A stretch of 64,000 bases of DNA from Allostella vacuolata (GTDB lineage: Bacteria; Pseudomonadota; Alphaproteobacteria; ATCC43930; Allostellaceae). Of the stretch, positions 8,936 through 17,709 are shown one piece after another; the first letter of the stretch is position 1, and every line of letters begins with the position of its first letter. Under the pieces are notes generated by a model. The model worked only from the letters and a program-made list of their open reading frames with translations. It was not told the origin of the DNA and made no database searches. The position numbers and the translations under genes were made by a program. The DNA lies in assembly GCA_006739055.1 (NCBI GenBank), contig AP019702.1, positions 4,737,388-4,801,387 of the forward strand, written 5' to 3'.

Positions 8936-9912
8936 CGCGACATGGCGCCGATGCGCGGGTCGGCCAGGCGCAGCAGCAGGTCGGTGGCGAAGTTGAACAG
9001 CACCACTGCCACCGCCGAGGCGAGGAAGACGGCGAGCAGCAGGTTGTAGTCGCGCTGCAGCAGCGCATCGAAGGCGAGCCGGCCGATCCCCGGCCAGGCG
9101 AACACGGTCTCGGCGACGATCGCCCCGCCCACCAGGTGGCCGGCCTGCAGCCCGGCGAAGGTGATGATCGGCAGCATGGCGTTGCGCAGGATGTGGGCGG
9201 TCACCACCCGCCATTCCGGCAGGCCCTTGGCGCGCGCGGTCTTGACGAAGTCGAGGCTGGCCGTCTCCAGCATCGCGCCGCGGGTCAGCCGGGCATAGAT
9301 GGCGACGTAGAAGAGGCCGAGCGTCAGCGCCGGCAGCACCAGGTGCCGGGCGATGTCGAGCACCCGCGCCAGGTCGCCCGAGGGCGGGAACATGCTGCGC
9401 ATGCCGAACGGCGGCAACCAGCCGAGGGTGACCGAGAAGAACAGGATGAAGAGCAGCCCGACCCAGAAGATCGGCATGGCATAGAAGACCAGCGCGGCCA
9501 CCGTGATCAGCGTGTCGGCCGGTCTTCGCGCGCGGATCGACGCCAGCACGCCGAGCGCCGGGCCGACCAGCAGGGCGAAGACGAAGGCGGCCCCGGTCAA
9601 CAGCAGGGTCGCCGGCATCCGTTCCAGCACCATCTCGGCGACCGGCCGGCGGGTGCGGTAGCTGACGCCGAGGTCGAGCGACAGGACATTGCCGACATAG
9701 GTCAGGAGTTGCGCCGGCAGGGGCCGGTCGAGCCCGAAGTCGGCCCGGGTGCGGGCCAGGAAGTCCGGGTCGGCCGCGCCCGATTCCCCGGCCAGCACAG
9801 TGGCGACGTCGCCCGGCGCCAGCCGCACCAGGCAGAAGTTGAGGACGACGATCGCCAGCAGGACGACCGCCGCCTTCACCCCCCAGCCGAGCAGGAACAG
9901 CAGGAGCCGCAT
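8932..9912 (-). CDS. Peptide-type ABC transporter permease (DppB/YejB-like)
   Basis: A 326-aa inner-membrane permease of the DppB/OppB type: N-terminal helix, periplasmic segment with the conserved DFGLDRPLPAQ and DLGVSYRTRRPV patterns, then five further helices and an EAA-type loop (ARAKGLPEWRVVTAHILRNA). It is the second gene of the importer operon, 32 bp after the binding protein. Its stop overlaps the first ATG of a duplicated junction leading to the next permease. Confidence 0.92.
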   Translation of the reverse strand: MRLLLFLLGWGVKAAVVLLAIVVLNFCLVRLAPGDVATVLAGESGAADPDFLARTRADFGLDRPLPAQLLTYVGNVLSLDLGVSYRTRRPVAEMVLERMPATLLLTGAAFVFALLVGPALGVLASIRARRPADTLITVAALVFYAMPIFWVGLLFILFFSVTLGWLPPFGMRSMFPPSGDLARVLDIARHLVLPALTLGLFYVAIYARLTRGAMLETASLDFVKTARAKGLPEWRVVTAHILRNAMLPIITFAGLQAGHLVGGAIVAETVFAWPGIGRLAFDALLQRDYNLLLAVFLASAVAVVLFNFATDLLLRLADPRIGAMSR

Positions 9913-9944
9913 GCGCGACTATCCCCCCGCCCCGCGGTCGGCCG

Positions 9945-11525
9945 TCACTTCTCCAGCCACGCGTCGGCGAAGCTGTCGTTCGGCCCGAAGCCGTTGATGG
10001 TCACGTTGTGCAGCTTGGCGGACGTGATCGTCGGCCACTCGATTTCCACCGTCCAGGCGACCGGGACGTCGGTGGCGATGATCTTCTGCACCCGCGAATA
10101 GAGCTGCTTGCGCACCGCGTCGTCGGTCGAGCCGGCGGCCTTGGCGAACAGCTCGTCGACCTCGGGGTTGCTGTAGCCCGACGTGTTGGTGAAGAGCACG
10201 CCCTTGCGGATGTTCGGGGTGACGTAGGTGCGCGACACGCCGAGCGCCGGATCCGCCAGCATCGACAGGAAGGTCACCACCATGTCGTAGTCCCAGTTGG
10301 CGAACTTCTGGCCCCAGCCGGCGACGTCGGACGCCTCCAGCGTCACCTGGATGCCGACCTTGCCGAGCGCCTGGCGGACATATTCCGAGACACGGTTCCA
10401 CAGCTCGCCATAGGGCAGGCCCAGCAGCTTGACCCGGGCCCGGACCCCGTTGGCATCCGGCTTCAGCCCCATCTCGTCCAGGAGTGCGGCCGACTTCGCG
10501 AGGTCGAGCGAATATTTCGCCACGTCCGGCTCGTAGAAGGGCGAGCTCGCCTGGACCGGGCCGGTCGCCACCTTGGCCAGGCCGAAGAAGATGTTGGTGC
10601 GCATGAATTCGCGGTCGAGCGCGAACATCACCGCCTGGCGGAAGCGCCGGTCGTCGAACGGCTTGCGACGGTGGTTGAACTCGATCCAGGAGATGGTCGA
10701 GTTCCACTCCCAGCCCTTGCCGGTGCTGACCTTGAGGTTCGGCAGCTTGGCGAGGCGCGCCACGTCGACGAACTCGATGTCGGTCTGCGCGGCCAGATGC
10801 ACCTGCCCTGTCTCCAGCGCCAGCGCGCGCGACGCGCTGTCGGGGATGAAGCGGTAATAGATGCCGTCGAGATAGGGCTTGCCCGCCTGCCAGTAGGCGT
10901 CGTTGCGGACGAGGTGGATGTACTCGCCCTTGCGCCATTCCTTGAACTTGAAGGGCCCGGTGCCGATCGGCGCCTGGTTGACCGGGTTGGCCCGGAAATC
11001 GGAGCCCTTGTAGATGTGGGCCGGCACGATCGCGGCGCTGAGCGCGTCGAAGCTGCGGATCAGCGGCGCGTAGGGCTCCTTCAGGCGCAGTTCGACCGTG
11101 TGCGGGTCGACCGCGATGGTCTTGACCCGCTCGAAGGTGGTCTTCGAGCGGGCATGCACCGCCGGCAGGAACTCGTTGAAGGTGAAGGCCACGTCCTCGG
11201 CGGTGAAGGGCTTGCCGTCGTGCCACTTCACGTTCTGGCGCAGCTTGAAGGTGTAGAGCAGGCCGTCGGGGGCGATCGTCCAGGATTCCGCCAGGACCGG
11301 GATCGGCTGCAGGTTGAAGTCGTAGGTCATCAGACCTTCGAACATCTTGCTGCTGGGCAGCAAGGTGGGGGCATTGAGCGTGATCCCCAGCACGATGCCG
11401 GGCGGCTCCGGCCACAGGGTGGAGTTGATCGTTCCACCCTTCTGCGGCGTCTGCGCCGCCCCCGGTGTGGTCGCCAGCAGGAGTGCGGCGACGGCGAAAG
11501 CGAACGGTTTCCAGACGCGAGACAT
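9945..11525 (-). CDS. Periplasmic substrate-binding protein, SBP family 5 (peptide type)
   Basis: A 526-aa family 5 solute-binding protein. An N-terminal signal peptide (residues 1 to about 24, hydrophobic AFAVAALLLATTP then AQ) precedes the mature domain. The family block LAESWTIAPDGLLYTFKLR lies near residues 75-95. The ATG at 11525 is chosen because it begins the signal peptide; 26 residues upstream in frame are not signal-like. It is the first gene of the importer operon, so it sets substrate choice: oligopeptides, muropeptides or similar. The exact ligand cannot be told. Confidence 0.92.
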   Translation of the reverse strand: MSRVWKPFAFAVAALLLATTPGAAQTPQKGGTINSTLWPEPPGIVLGITLNAPTLLPSSKMFEGLMTYDFNLQPIPVLAESWTIAPDGLLYTFKLRQNVKWHDGKPFTAEDVAFTFNEFLPAVHARSKTTFERVKTIAVDPHTVELRLKEPYAPLIRSFDALSAAIVPAHIYKGSDFRANPVNQAPIGTGPFKFKEWRKGEYIHLVRNDAYWQAGKPYLDGIYYRFIPDSASRALALETGQVHLAAQTDIEFVDVARLAKLPNLKVSTGKGWEWNSTISWIEFNHRRKPFDDRRFRQAVMFALDREFMRTNIFFGLAKVATGPVQASSPFYEPDVAKYSLDLAKSAALLDEMGLKPDANGVRARVKLLGLPYGELWNRVSEYVRQALGKVGIQVTLEASDVAGWGQKFANWDYDMVVTFLSMLADPALGVSRTYVTPNIRKGVLFTNTSGYSNPEVDELFAKAAGSTDDAVRKQLYSRVQKIIATDVPVAWTVEIEWPTITSAKLHNVTINGFGPNDSFADAWLEK

Positions 11526-11584
11526 GCCCGACCCCCGACCCTGTTCCGCGGGAGTGGTCCTCCCGTCCCTCGAATGGTGCCGTG

Positions 11585-11618
11585 CAAGTCCCGCGCCCCG
11601 CAAGGGGGCGCGGGCTTG
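11585..11618 (-). terminator. GC-rich hairpin after the Gfo/Idh gene
   Basis: CCCGCGCCCC, loop GCAAG, GGGGCGCGGG forms a 10-bp stem, extended by CAAG/CTTG across one bulged base. It sits between the Gfo/Idh stop and the importer's binding protein on the same strand. There is no T-run, so termination efficiency is uncertain. Confidence 0.5.
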
Positions 11619-11636
11619 CTGATCAAGATTTCAACG

Positions 11637-12662
11637 TCAGAAGGCGGGCGCGACGGCGCGGCCGGTGGCGTGCGCCTCCTCGGCGGCGAGGCACAGCACG
11701 ACCGACGCCTTGGCCTCCTCCGGCGGCAGGGGCGAGCGGCCCTCGCGGAAGGCGGCGAAGGCCTGCCGCAGGTTCTCCTCCAGCTCGTAGACCTCGCCCG
11801 AGCGCGGCACCTCGACCGTCTCGGCGGCGGCCTGGCCGCGGCGGCGGACCTTCAGCTCGAAGGCCGAGACCGTCTCGCGCGCGGTCGCAGCCGACCACCA
11901 GGTGCGCACCGCGCCCTCGGTTCCGGCCAGCTCCAGCATCGTGTGGTGCTCGAAGCCCTGCAGGGTCTGGGTCAGGAAGGCGGTCGAGCCGTCCTGCCAT
12001 TCCAGCAGGGTGCCGAAGTTGCGCACCATGCCGCGCGCCGCCGGCTCGCCGAAGCCGCGCACCGACGCGGGCAAGCCGTTCTCGCGGGCGTACCAGAGGA
12101 CGAGGTCGTAGAAATGCACCATCTCCTCCAGGAGCCACGACCCGACGCGCGCCGGGTCCTGGCGCCAGCCGCCCGAGCCCTGGCTGAACGGGTAGCGGAA
12201 GAGCGTGAAGTTCTGGTAGCGGACCTTTCCCACCTCGCCGGCCGCGACGAAGTCGCGGACCCGGCCCCACTGCTTCGACACGCGCAGCTCATGGTCGAGC
12301 GTCACCTGCCGGCCGTTGCGTTTCGCCGCCGCGATCACCGCGTCGCACTGGTCGATGGTCAGCCCCATGGGCTTCTCCAGCACGACGTGCGCGCCGGCAT
12401 CGAGCGCCTCGACCGCGTAGCGGGAATGCTCGTGGTTCGGCACCGTCACCGAGACCACGTCGAACCCGCCCGCCGCCAGCATCGCCCCATAGTCGCGGAA
12501 GCGCGGCACGTCCGGGAACAGTTCGGCCGCCACCTTCTCCGAGCGCTCGCCGTGGCAGAAGATGGCGGTCACCTCCGCCCCCTCGATGGCGCCGACCGCG
12601 CGCGCGTGCATCTGCCCCCAGGCGCCGAAGCCGCCGAGTGCGACCCGTGTCCGATCCGTCAT
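11637..12662 (-). CDS. Gfo/Idh/MocA family oxidoreductase
   Basis: A 341-aa NAD(P)-dependent oxidoreductase. The N-terminal Rossmann motif is GGFGAWG (about residues 10-16). The dinucleotide-domain signature EKPMGLTIDQC (around residue 98) contains the conserved EKP lysine. The C-terminal alpha/beta domain binds substrate, usually a sugar, inositol or related polyol. The ATG at 12662 is chosen since the 25 residues upstream come from the palindromic repeat. The SMP-30 lactonase and aldose epimerase genes on the same strand suggest aldose oxidation to a lactone (inference). Confidence 0.88.
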   Translation of the reverse strand: MTDRTRVALGGFGAWGQMHARAVGAIEGAEVTAIFCHGERSEKVAAELFPDVPRFRDYGAMLAAGGFDVVSVTVPNHEHSRYAVEALDAGAHVVLEKPMGLTIDQCDAVIAAAKRNGRQVTLDHELRVSKQWGRVRDFVAAGEVGKVRYQNFTLFRYPFSQGSGGWRQDPARVGSWLLEEMVHFYDLVLWYARENGLPASVRGFGEPAARGMVRNFGTLLEWQDGSTAFLTQTLQGFEHHTMLELAGTEGAVRTWWSAATARETVSAFELKVRRRGQAAAETVEVPRSGEVYELEENLRQAFAAFREGRSPLPPEEAKASVVLCLAAEEAHATGRAVAPAF

Positions 12663-12706
12663 GTAAACCCTCCTACAAAGGAACCGGGCGCTGCCCGCTG
12701 GTCGTA

Positions 12707-12805
12707 GCGTCCCTCGACTTCGCTCGGGATGAGGCACCTCTCCATTGGCACAAATGCTTGTGGAGAAAAGAAAATCTCCTCATCCCGAGCGAAGTCGAGG
12801 GACGC
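12707..12805. repeat. Dispersed palindromic element, copy 1
   Basis: A perfect 28-bp inverted repeat (12707-12734 and 12778-12805; arms contain CCCTCGACTTCGCTCGGGAT) around a 43-nt spacer. The spacer holds TGGCACAA, five variable bases, TGTGGA, one base, AAAAG, and an inner CACAA/TTGTG stem. The same arms and core recur at 60249-60346 with the core inverted. It lies between the SDR stop and the Gfo/Idh start, so its RNA could also act as a terminator or processing hairpin. Confidence 0.9.
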
Positions 12806-12829
12806 GTCGACGGGTAACCAGTACTCCCC

Positions 12830-13498
12830 TCACCAGGGCAGCGGCTGGCCCGCATAGGTGTAGAAACCGCCGGTCTGGTGGTTGCCCAGCCGGCGCACGA
12901 AATCGCGCATCGCGCCCACGCTTTCGGCCGCGGTGATCGGCGCGTCCTCGCTGCCGCCGGCCGTGCGCACCCAGCCCGGGTGGAGCATGACCACGGTGAT
13001 GCCGCGCGGGAAGAGGTCGAGCGCCAGGCTGCGGCCGATGGCGTTGAGCCCGGCCTTGCTGGCGCGGTAGCCGTAGTGGCCGCCGGTCAGGTTCATCCCG
13101 ATGGCACCCATGCTGCTGGAGACGATCAGCAGGCGCCGCTCGCGCCCCACCGCCAGGTTGGCGGCGAAGGTGTCGACCAGCTTGAGCGGCCCGACCGTGT
13201 TCACCGCCAGCATGCGGTGGACATAGGCGAAGTCGAGGTCGCCCAGCTTGCGCACGTCGAGGCCGATGCCGGCATTGGAGACCAGGATGTCGATCGGCTC
13301 GCCCGCCAGCTCCGCCGCCAGCGCGCCGAACTGGGCGAAATCCGTGACGTCTAGGGCACGATGGCGCATCCGCGCGTCGTCGAGCCGGTTGGCAAGGTCG
13401 CGGTAGGTGGCGACCACGGCATAGCCGGCGTCGGCATACTGCGTCGCGAACTCTCGCCCGATGCCGCTGTCGCAGCCGGTGACGAGCACGGTTCCCAT
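12830..13498 (-). CDS. Short-chain dehydrogenase/reductase
   Basis: A 222-aa SDR enzyme. The cofactor motif TGCDSGIG is at residues 7-14 and NAG at about 75-77. The catalytic Ser (in IVSSS) and the YxxxK motif (YGYRASK) are in place. It is slightly short of the classical 250 aa but complete. The product is closest in style to SDRs acting on small alcohols or sugars; the substrate is unknown. It lies upstream of Gfo/Idh on the same strand, separated by the palindromic element, and downstream of the SMP-30 gene by 46 bp. Confidence 0.88.
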   Translation of the reverse strand: MGTVLVTGCDSGIGREFATQYADAGYAVVATYRDLANRLDDARMRHRALDVTDFAQFGALAAELAGEPIDILVSNAGIGLDVRKLGDLDFAYVHRMLAVNTVGPLKLVDTFAANLAVGRERRLLIVSSSMGAIGMNLTGGHYGYRASKAGLNAIGRSLALDLFPRGITVVMLHPGWVRTAGGSEDAPITAAESVGAMRDFVRRLGNHQTGGFYTYAGQPLPW

Positions 13499-13544
13499 CG
13501 GCGAAAGCTCCGGTGCGGGTGGCGGTCGAAGGGTTGGGGGCAGG

Positions 13545-14420
13545 TCAGCCCGCGAACAAGGGTTCCGGCAGGCCGCGGGCGCCGACGCCGTCGATGCGGA
13601 CCAGCTTGCCGGCGTCGGGCCAGGCCGGCCGCTCGTCGGGTTCCAGCATCTTCGTCGCCGAGGTCACGAACATCACGTCGAGGTCGGGGCCGCCGAAGGT
13701 GACCATGGTCGGTTGCTTGGCCGGCACGGGGATGCGCTCGATCATCCGGCCGGCCGGCGAGAAGCAGGCGATGGCCGCGCCATGGATCAGGGCGCACCAG
13801 TAGTTGCCCTCGCGGTCGACGGTGGCGCCGTCGACCCGCCCCTCGATGTCGGCGGTGGAGATGAACTGCCGCCGGTTCGAGATCGCCCCGGTCTCGATGT
13901 CGAGGTCATAGACCCAGACCACCTCGCTGCGGGTGTCGGAGAAGTACATCCGCCGGTCGTCCGGCGAGAAGGCGATGCCGTTGCCGACCGTGAAGTCGCC
14001 GTCCATGCGCTGGAAGGTGAGGTCCGGGTCGAGGCGGAACAGCTCCGCCTGGCGGCCGATGAAGTCGGAATGGACGCTGCCGCACCAGTAGCGGCCGCGC
14101 CGGTCGCACTTGCCGTCGTTCAGCATCAGCCGCGGGTCGCGGGCGACCGGGTCGGCGACCGGCTCGACCGTGCCGCGGCGGAGGTCGATGCGGTTGAAGC
14201 CGGTGCGCATGCCGCCGACCAGGGTGCCGTGGCGGTCGAAGACGAAGGAGCCGATGTCGGCCGGCATCGGGAAGGACTTGACCTGGCCCGTCGCCGGATC
14301 GAGACGCCGGATGGCGGGCGCGAAGGCATCGACCCAGTAGAGCCGCTGCTCGGCCACGTTCCACATCGGCCCTTCGCCGAGGATGTCGACCAGCTCGCAC
14401 GCGATGGAGACGGCAGTCAG
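13545..14420 (-). CDS. SMP-30/gluconolactonase family protein
   Basis: A 291-aa predicted lactonase with the six-bladed propeller of the SMP-30/LRE family. Metal-ligand motifs are EGPMW near the N-terminus, LNDGKCDRRGRYW, and VGNGIAFSPD. The last aligns with the family's NG(I/L)(A/C)WSPD block. No ATG, GTG or TTG exists in frame before the conserved EGPMW. CTG at 14420 overlaps the preceding gene's stop as CTGA and has AGGAG six bases upstream, so it is the probable start. It probably hydrolyses an aldonolactone made by a neighbouring dehydrogenase, with the adjacent aldose epimerase supplying the anomer (inference). Confidence 0.87.
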   Translation of the reverse strand: MTAVSIACELVDILGEGPMWNVAEQRLYWVDAFAPAIRRLDPATGQVKSFPMPADIGSFVFDRHGTLVGGMRTGFNRIDLRRGTVEPVADPVARDPRLMLNDGKCDRRGRYWCGSVHSDFIGRQAELFRLDPDLTFQRMDGDFTVGNGIAFSPDDRRMYFSDTRSEVVWVYDLDIETGAISNRRQFISTADIEGRVDGATVDREGNYWCALIHGAAIACFSPAGRMIERIPVPAKQPTMVTFGGPDLDVMFVTSATKMLEPDERPAWPDAGKLVRIDGVGARGLPEPLFAG

Positions 14421-15307
14421 GGGACGCTCCTGTCTTCCCAGCACCAGGAGAGGCGATGATGCACCGCCCGGCCCGCGGCGAGAAGCCGCATCGAGGGCCG
14501 TTCGGCAAGTTCCCCGGCGAACCCCTCGGGGTCGCCATGGCCGGTCCAGCTCTCGACCGACAGGAAGGGGGCGCCGGGGCGGCTCCACAATGCCAGGTGC
14601 GGGAAGTCCTCGGCCGCGACGGTGATCGCCTGGCCGCGACCGTTCTCGAACTGGACCCGGCGGCTGGCCGCATCCAGGAAACAGAGCGCGTCGGCCGCGA
14701 ACAGGGCATCGTCGAGCGGCAGCGACCGGCCGTCCTGCAGCGGCACCGGCCGCTCGCGGGCGGAGAACAGGCCGCCCGGCGCGATCACCGGCACCCGCCC
14801 CCGCTCCGGCCGCTCGAACAGGATGCGGTGGCCCTCGCGCGGCGCACCGGCGAGCGGCCAGGCGAAGCCCGGATGCAGGCCGACCGCATAGGGCATGGGC
14901 GCGTCGCCGGCATTCTCGACGCGGATGTCGGCCGACAGGCGGTCGGGCCCGAGGCGCCACTCCACCGACAGGCGGAAGGCGAAGGGATAGTGGCGGCGCG
15001 TCGCCGGGCCGTCGCCGAGCTCCAGCCGAACGCGGTCCACCGCCTGCTCGACAACCGCGAAGTCGGCAGCGGACGCAAAGCCGTGCACCGGCATCGGATA
15101 TGTCGCGCCCGCGACCCGGACCCGGCCCTCGCGCGACCAGCCGACGACGGGGAAGAGCAGCGGGCTGGTCCGCGCCCAGATGGCCGGGTCGGCAGCCCAG
15201 AGCAGCGGCACGTCGCCGACGCTCCAGGCGACCGGCTCGGCCCCGCGCGGGGCGATCGTCGCCCGGGCGTCGCCGCTGGCGAGCGCGATGGTGTCCTGGG
15301 AAGGCAT
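14417..15307 (-). CDS. Aldose 1-epimerase family protein
   Basis: A 296-aa mutarotase-type enzyme of the galactose mutarotase-like fold, subgroup LacX/YeaD-like. Recognisable features are the early strand APRGAEPVAW, the active-site His in MPVHGFA, the motif VGLHPGFAWPL, and the C-terminal LSVESWTG. It interconverts alpha and beta sugar anomers in the cytoplasm. An alternative ATG lies four codons upstream (15319). Its TGA overlaps the CTG start of the SMP-30 gene, so the two are translationally coupled. It is divergent from the GMC oxidoreductase. Confidence 0.85.
   Translation of the reverse strand: MPSQDTIALASGDARATIAPRGAEPVAWSVGDVPLLWAADPAIWARTSPLLFPVVGWSREGRVRVAGATYPMPVHGFASAADFAVVEQAVDRVRLELGDGPATRRHYPFAFRLSVEWRLGPDRLSADIRVENAGDAPMPYAVGLHPGFAWPLAGAPREGHRILFERPERGRVPVIAPGGLFSARERPVPLQDGRSLPLDDALFAADALCFLDAASRRVQFENGRGQAITVAAEDFPHLALWSRPGAPFLSVESWTGHGDPEGFAGELAERPSMRLLAAGRAVHHRLSWCWEDRSVP
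14418..14431 (-). promoter_or_regulatory. Shine-Dalgarno and CTG start of the SMP-30 gene
   Basis: On the minus strand AGGAG (14431-14427), six bases, then CTG (14420-14418) overlapping the upstream TGA as CTGA. No standard start codon is available before the conserved domain, so this site decides the start. Confidence 0.65.
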
Positions 15308-15397
15308 CGGCGACAGCATTGCCCGGCGCCGGCCCGCTTCGCTACCCTCGCTGGAATGGGACGACCGGATTTGCGGTCGCAGCGGAGGAGCGCGCGC

Positions 15398-17008
15398 GTG
15401 GCGGACTGGGACTACATCATCGTCGGTGCCGGCTCGGCCGGCTGCGTGCTGGCCAACCGGCTGAGCCAGGATCCGTCCTGCCGGGTGCTGCTGCTGGAGG
15501 CGGGCCGCAAGGACGACAGCTTCTGGATCCCGATCCCGGTCGGCTTCATGAAGCTGATCAGCGACAAGACCTACAACTGGTGCTTCTCGACCGAGCCCGA
15601 GGACAATGTCGCCGGCCGCTCGATCGCCATCCCGCGCGGCAAGACCCTGGGCGGGTCGAGCTCGATCAACGGCATGATCTATGTCCGCGGCCAGCCGCTC
15701 GACTACGACACCTGGTCGCAGCTCGGCTGCCGCGGCTGGTCCTACGAGTCGGTGCTGCCCTATTTCCGGCGGTCGGAGAATTTCGCCGGGCCCAAGGACG
15801 AGGTCCGCGGCGATGCCGGCCCGCTGCATGTCCACGAGGTGCCGGACCGGCACGAGATCCTGGACGCCTTCATCGACGCCGCGGTTGAGGCGGGCTACCC
15901 GCGCAACCCCGACTACAACAGCGGCGACCAGGAGGGGGTCGCCTATTTCCAGGTGACGATGCGCAACGGCCGCCGCTGGTCGACCGCGCGCGCCTTCCTC
16001 GACCCCGCCCGCGGCCGCCCGAACCTCAAGGTGGAGACCGGGGCGCACACCACCCGGGTGCTGCTGGAGGGCCGTCGGGCGGTCGGCATCGAATACCTGC
16101 AGGGCGGCCGGAAGAAGACCGCACGGGCGGCGGGCGAGGTCATCCTGTCGGCGGGCGCGGTGCAGTCGCCGCAGATCCTGGAGCTGTCCGGCATCGGCCG
16201 GCCCGAGCTGCTGCAGTCGTTCGGGGTCGAGGTGCGGCACGCCCTGATGGGGGTGGGCGAGAACTACCGCGACCATTTCGCCCCGCGCATGAACTGGCGC
16301 GTCAAGCTGCCGGTCACCCTCAACGAACAGACCCGCGGCCTGCCCTTCCTGCGCGAGCTCGTCCGCTACGCCCTCCAGGGCAAGGGCATCCTGACCCTGC
16401 CGGCCGGGATCGTCGCCGGCTTCGTCAAGACCCGGCCGGAGCTGGCGGGGCCGGACGTGCAGTATCATTTCGCCCATGCGAGCTACGCCTCGGCCGCCGT
16501 CCGCAAGCTCGACAGCGAGCCCGGCATGACCATCGTCATCTGCCAGCTGCGCCCGGAATCGCGCGGCTCGATCCACATGAAGTCGGCCGATCCGCTGGCC
16601 GCGCCCGCCATCCGGCCGAACTTCCTGGCCGAGGCGGTCGACCGGCAATGCGTCGTCGACGGCATGAAGATCGCGCGCCGCATCGTCGAGCAGCCGGCGA
16701 TGGACCGTTTCCGCGCCTTCGAGATGACCCCCGGCCCGTCGGTGCAGACCGACGAGGAGTGGCTGCACTTCGCCCGCCACAACGGCCAGACCGTCTATCA
16801 CCCGATCGGCACCTGCAAGATGGGCCACGACCCGATGGCGGTGGTCGACGACCGGCTGCGGGTGCACGGCGTGGCCGGCCTGCGCGTGATCGACGCCTCG
16901 ATCATGCCGACGCTGGTGTCCGGCAACACCAACGCCCCCACCATCATGATCGCCGAGAAGGGCGCCGACATGATCCGCGAGGACGCCAAGGGCCGGGTGG
17001 CGGCGTGA
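15398..17008 (+). CDS. GMC family FAD-dependent oxidoreductase (choline dehydrogenase-like)
   Basis: A 536-aa GMC flavoprotein. The FAD-binding motif [13 protein letters not shown] begins about residue 9. The first GMC signature is around [20 protein letters not shown]. The second is [17 protein letters not shown]. The C-terminal active-site His/Asn region ([10 protein letters not shown], then [14 protein letters not shown]) is intact. It oxidises an alcohol; choline, a polyol or a polyethylene-glycol-like compound are family options. GTG at 15398 with GGAGGAG seven bases upstream is preferred, since homologues begin at ADWDYIIVG. An in-frame ATG lies at 15356. Confidence 0.92.
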   Translation: MADWDYIIVGAGSAGCVLANRLSQDPSCRVLLLEAGRKDDSFWIPIPVGFMKLISDKTYNWCFSTEPEDNVAGRSIAIPRGKTLGGSSSINGMIYVRGQPLDYDTWSQLGCRGWSYESVLPYFRRSENFAGPKDEVRGDAGPLHVHEVPDRHEILDAFIDAAVEAGYPRNPDYNSGDQEGVAYFQVTMRNGRRWSTARAFLDPARGRPNLKVETGAHTTRVLLEGRRAVGIEYLQGGRKKTARAAGEVILSAGAVQSPQILELSGIGRPELLQSFGVEVRHALMGVGENYRDHFAPRMNWRVKLPVTLNEQTRGLPFLRELVRYALQGKGILTLPAGIVAGFVKTRPELAGPDVQYHFAHASYASAAVRKLDSEPGMTIVICQLRPESRGSIHMKSADPLAAPAIRPNFLAEAVDRQCVVDGMKIARRIVEQPAMDRFRAFEMTPGPSVQTDEEWLHFARHNGQTVYHPIGTCKMGHDPMAVVDDRLRVHGVAGLRVIDASIMPTLVSGNTNAPTIMIAEKGADMIREDAKGRVAA

Positions 17009-17020
17009 AGGCAATCCGCC

Positions 17021-17050
17021 TTGATAACAGTTGATAACGGGCGATATATG
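17021..17050 (+). promoter_or_regulatory. parDE promoter with TTGATAAC direct repeat
   Basis: TTGATAAC occurs twice with a 10-bp period (17021-17028 and 17031-17038), as expected for a ribbon-helix-helix antitoxin operator. TTGATA (17021-17026) and TATATG (17045-17050), 18 nt apart, form a plausible sigma-70 promoter. Binding of ParD here would give autorepression. Confidence 0.55.
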
Positions 17051-17071
17051 CTCTCGACCTGGAGGCTAAAC

Positions 17072-17329
17072 ATGATCAGCGCTGATCTCGGACACCAGCT
17101 CGAGAGCTTCGTCGCCAAGCTCGTCGCATCGGGGCGCTACAACTCGAAGAGCGAAGTGCTGCGCGAAGGCGTGCGTTTGGTCCAGGAACGCGAGGCGCGC
17201 CTGGCCGCACTCGACGCATCAATAGCGCGCGGCCTGGCCGACGCCGAGGCCGGCCGGACTGAGCTGGCCGGGGACGTCTTCGACCAGCTTGAGGACCGGT
17301 ATCGCGCCCTGCCGCGCGCCGGGGAGTGA
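17072..17329 (+). CDS. parD: ParD-family antitoxin
   Basis: An 85-aa type II antitoxin. The N-terminal ribbon-helix-helix (residues 1 to about 45, [20 protein letters not shown] then [14 protein letters not shown]) binds DNA. The C-terminal tail ([17 protein letters not shown]) would wrap around the toxin. The start at 17072 has GGAGG seven bases upstream. It overlaps parE by GTGA, giving coupled translation with the antitoxin first. The promoter region carries a direct repeat suited to autoregulation. Confidence 0.9.
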   Translation: MISADLGHQLESFVAKLVASGRYNSKSEVLREGVRLVQEREARLAALDASIARGLADAEAGRTELAGDVFDQLEDRYRALPRAGE

Positions 17330-17628
17330 TCGTTCACATATCGGCCGAGGCGAAGCACGATTTGCGAGCCATCGGCGACTACATCGCCCGCGACAACCCC
17401 GACCGGGCGATCGGCTTCATGCAGGAACTGCGCGCCCAGTGCCTGGAGCTTGCCGACCAGCCGGAAATCTTTCCTCTCGTCCCGCGCTATGAACGTCACG
17501 GCATCCGTCGAAAGACGCACGGGAACTACCTCATCTTCTACCGCATCGAGAAGAAGCGGGTGGTGGTGATCCATGTCCTGCACGGCGCGAGAGACTATCT
17601 GCCGATCCTCGGCCCCGAGCCCGGTTAA
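17326..17628 (+). CDS. parE: ParE-family toxin
   Basis: A 100-aa RelE/ParE-superfamily toxin. The early motif SAEAKHDLRAIGDYIARDNPD and the late IFYRIEKKRVVVIHVLHGARDY are typical of ParE (DNA gyrase poison) rather than of RelE mRNA nucleases. It starts at GTG overlapping the parD stop. Chromosomal parDE pairs act in stress response or in stabilising nearby DNA. No mobile element borders it here. Confidence 0.9.
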   Translation: MIVHISAEAKHDLRAIGDYIARDNPDRAIGFMQELRAQCLELADQPEIFPLVPRYERHGIRRKTHGNYLIFYRIEKKRVVVIHVLHGARDYLPILGPEPG

Positions 17629-17709
17629 GGACGATGGCCGGCCGGTAACAAGGCCGGTCTAGGGATGGCCCGCGTCGATGAACGACGTCCATCCACCAGG
17701 AGGCATTCC

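Noticed and set aside
12673-12855. Short open frames in the palindromic element (also 60231-60416)
   Set aside because: They only translate the repeat arms (RAKSRD-like peptides) and have no independent support.
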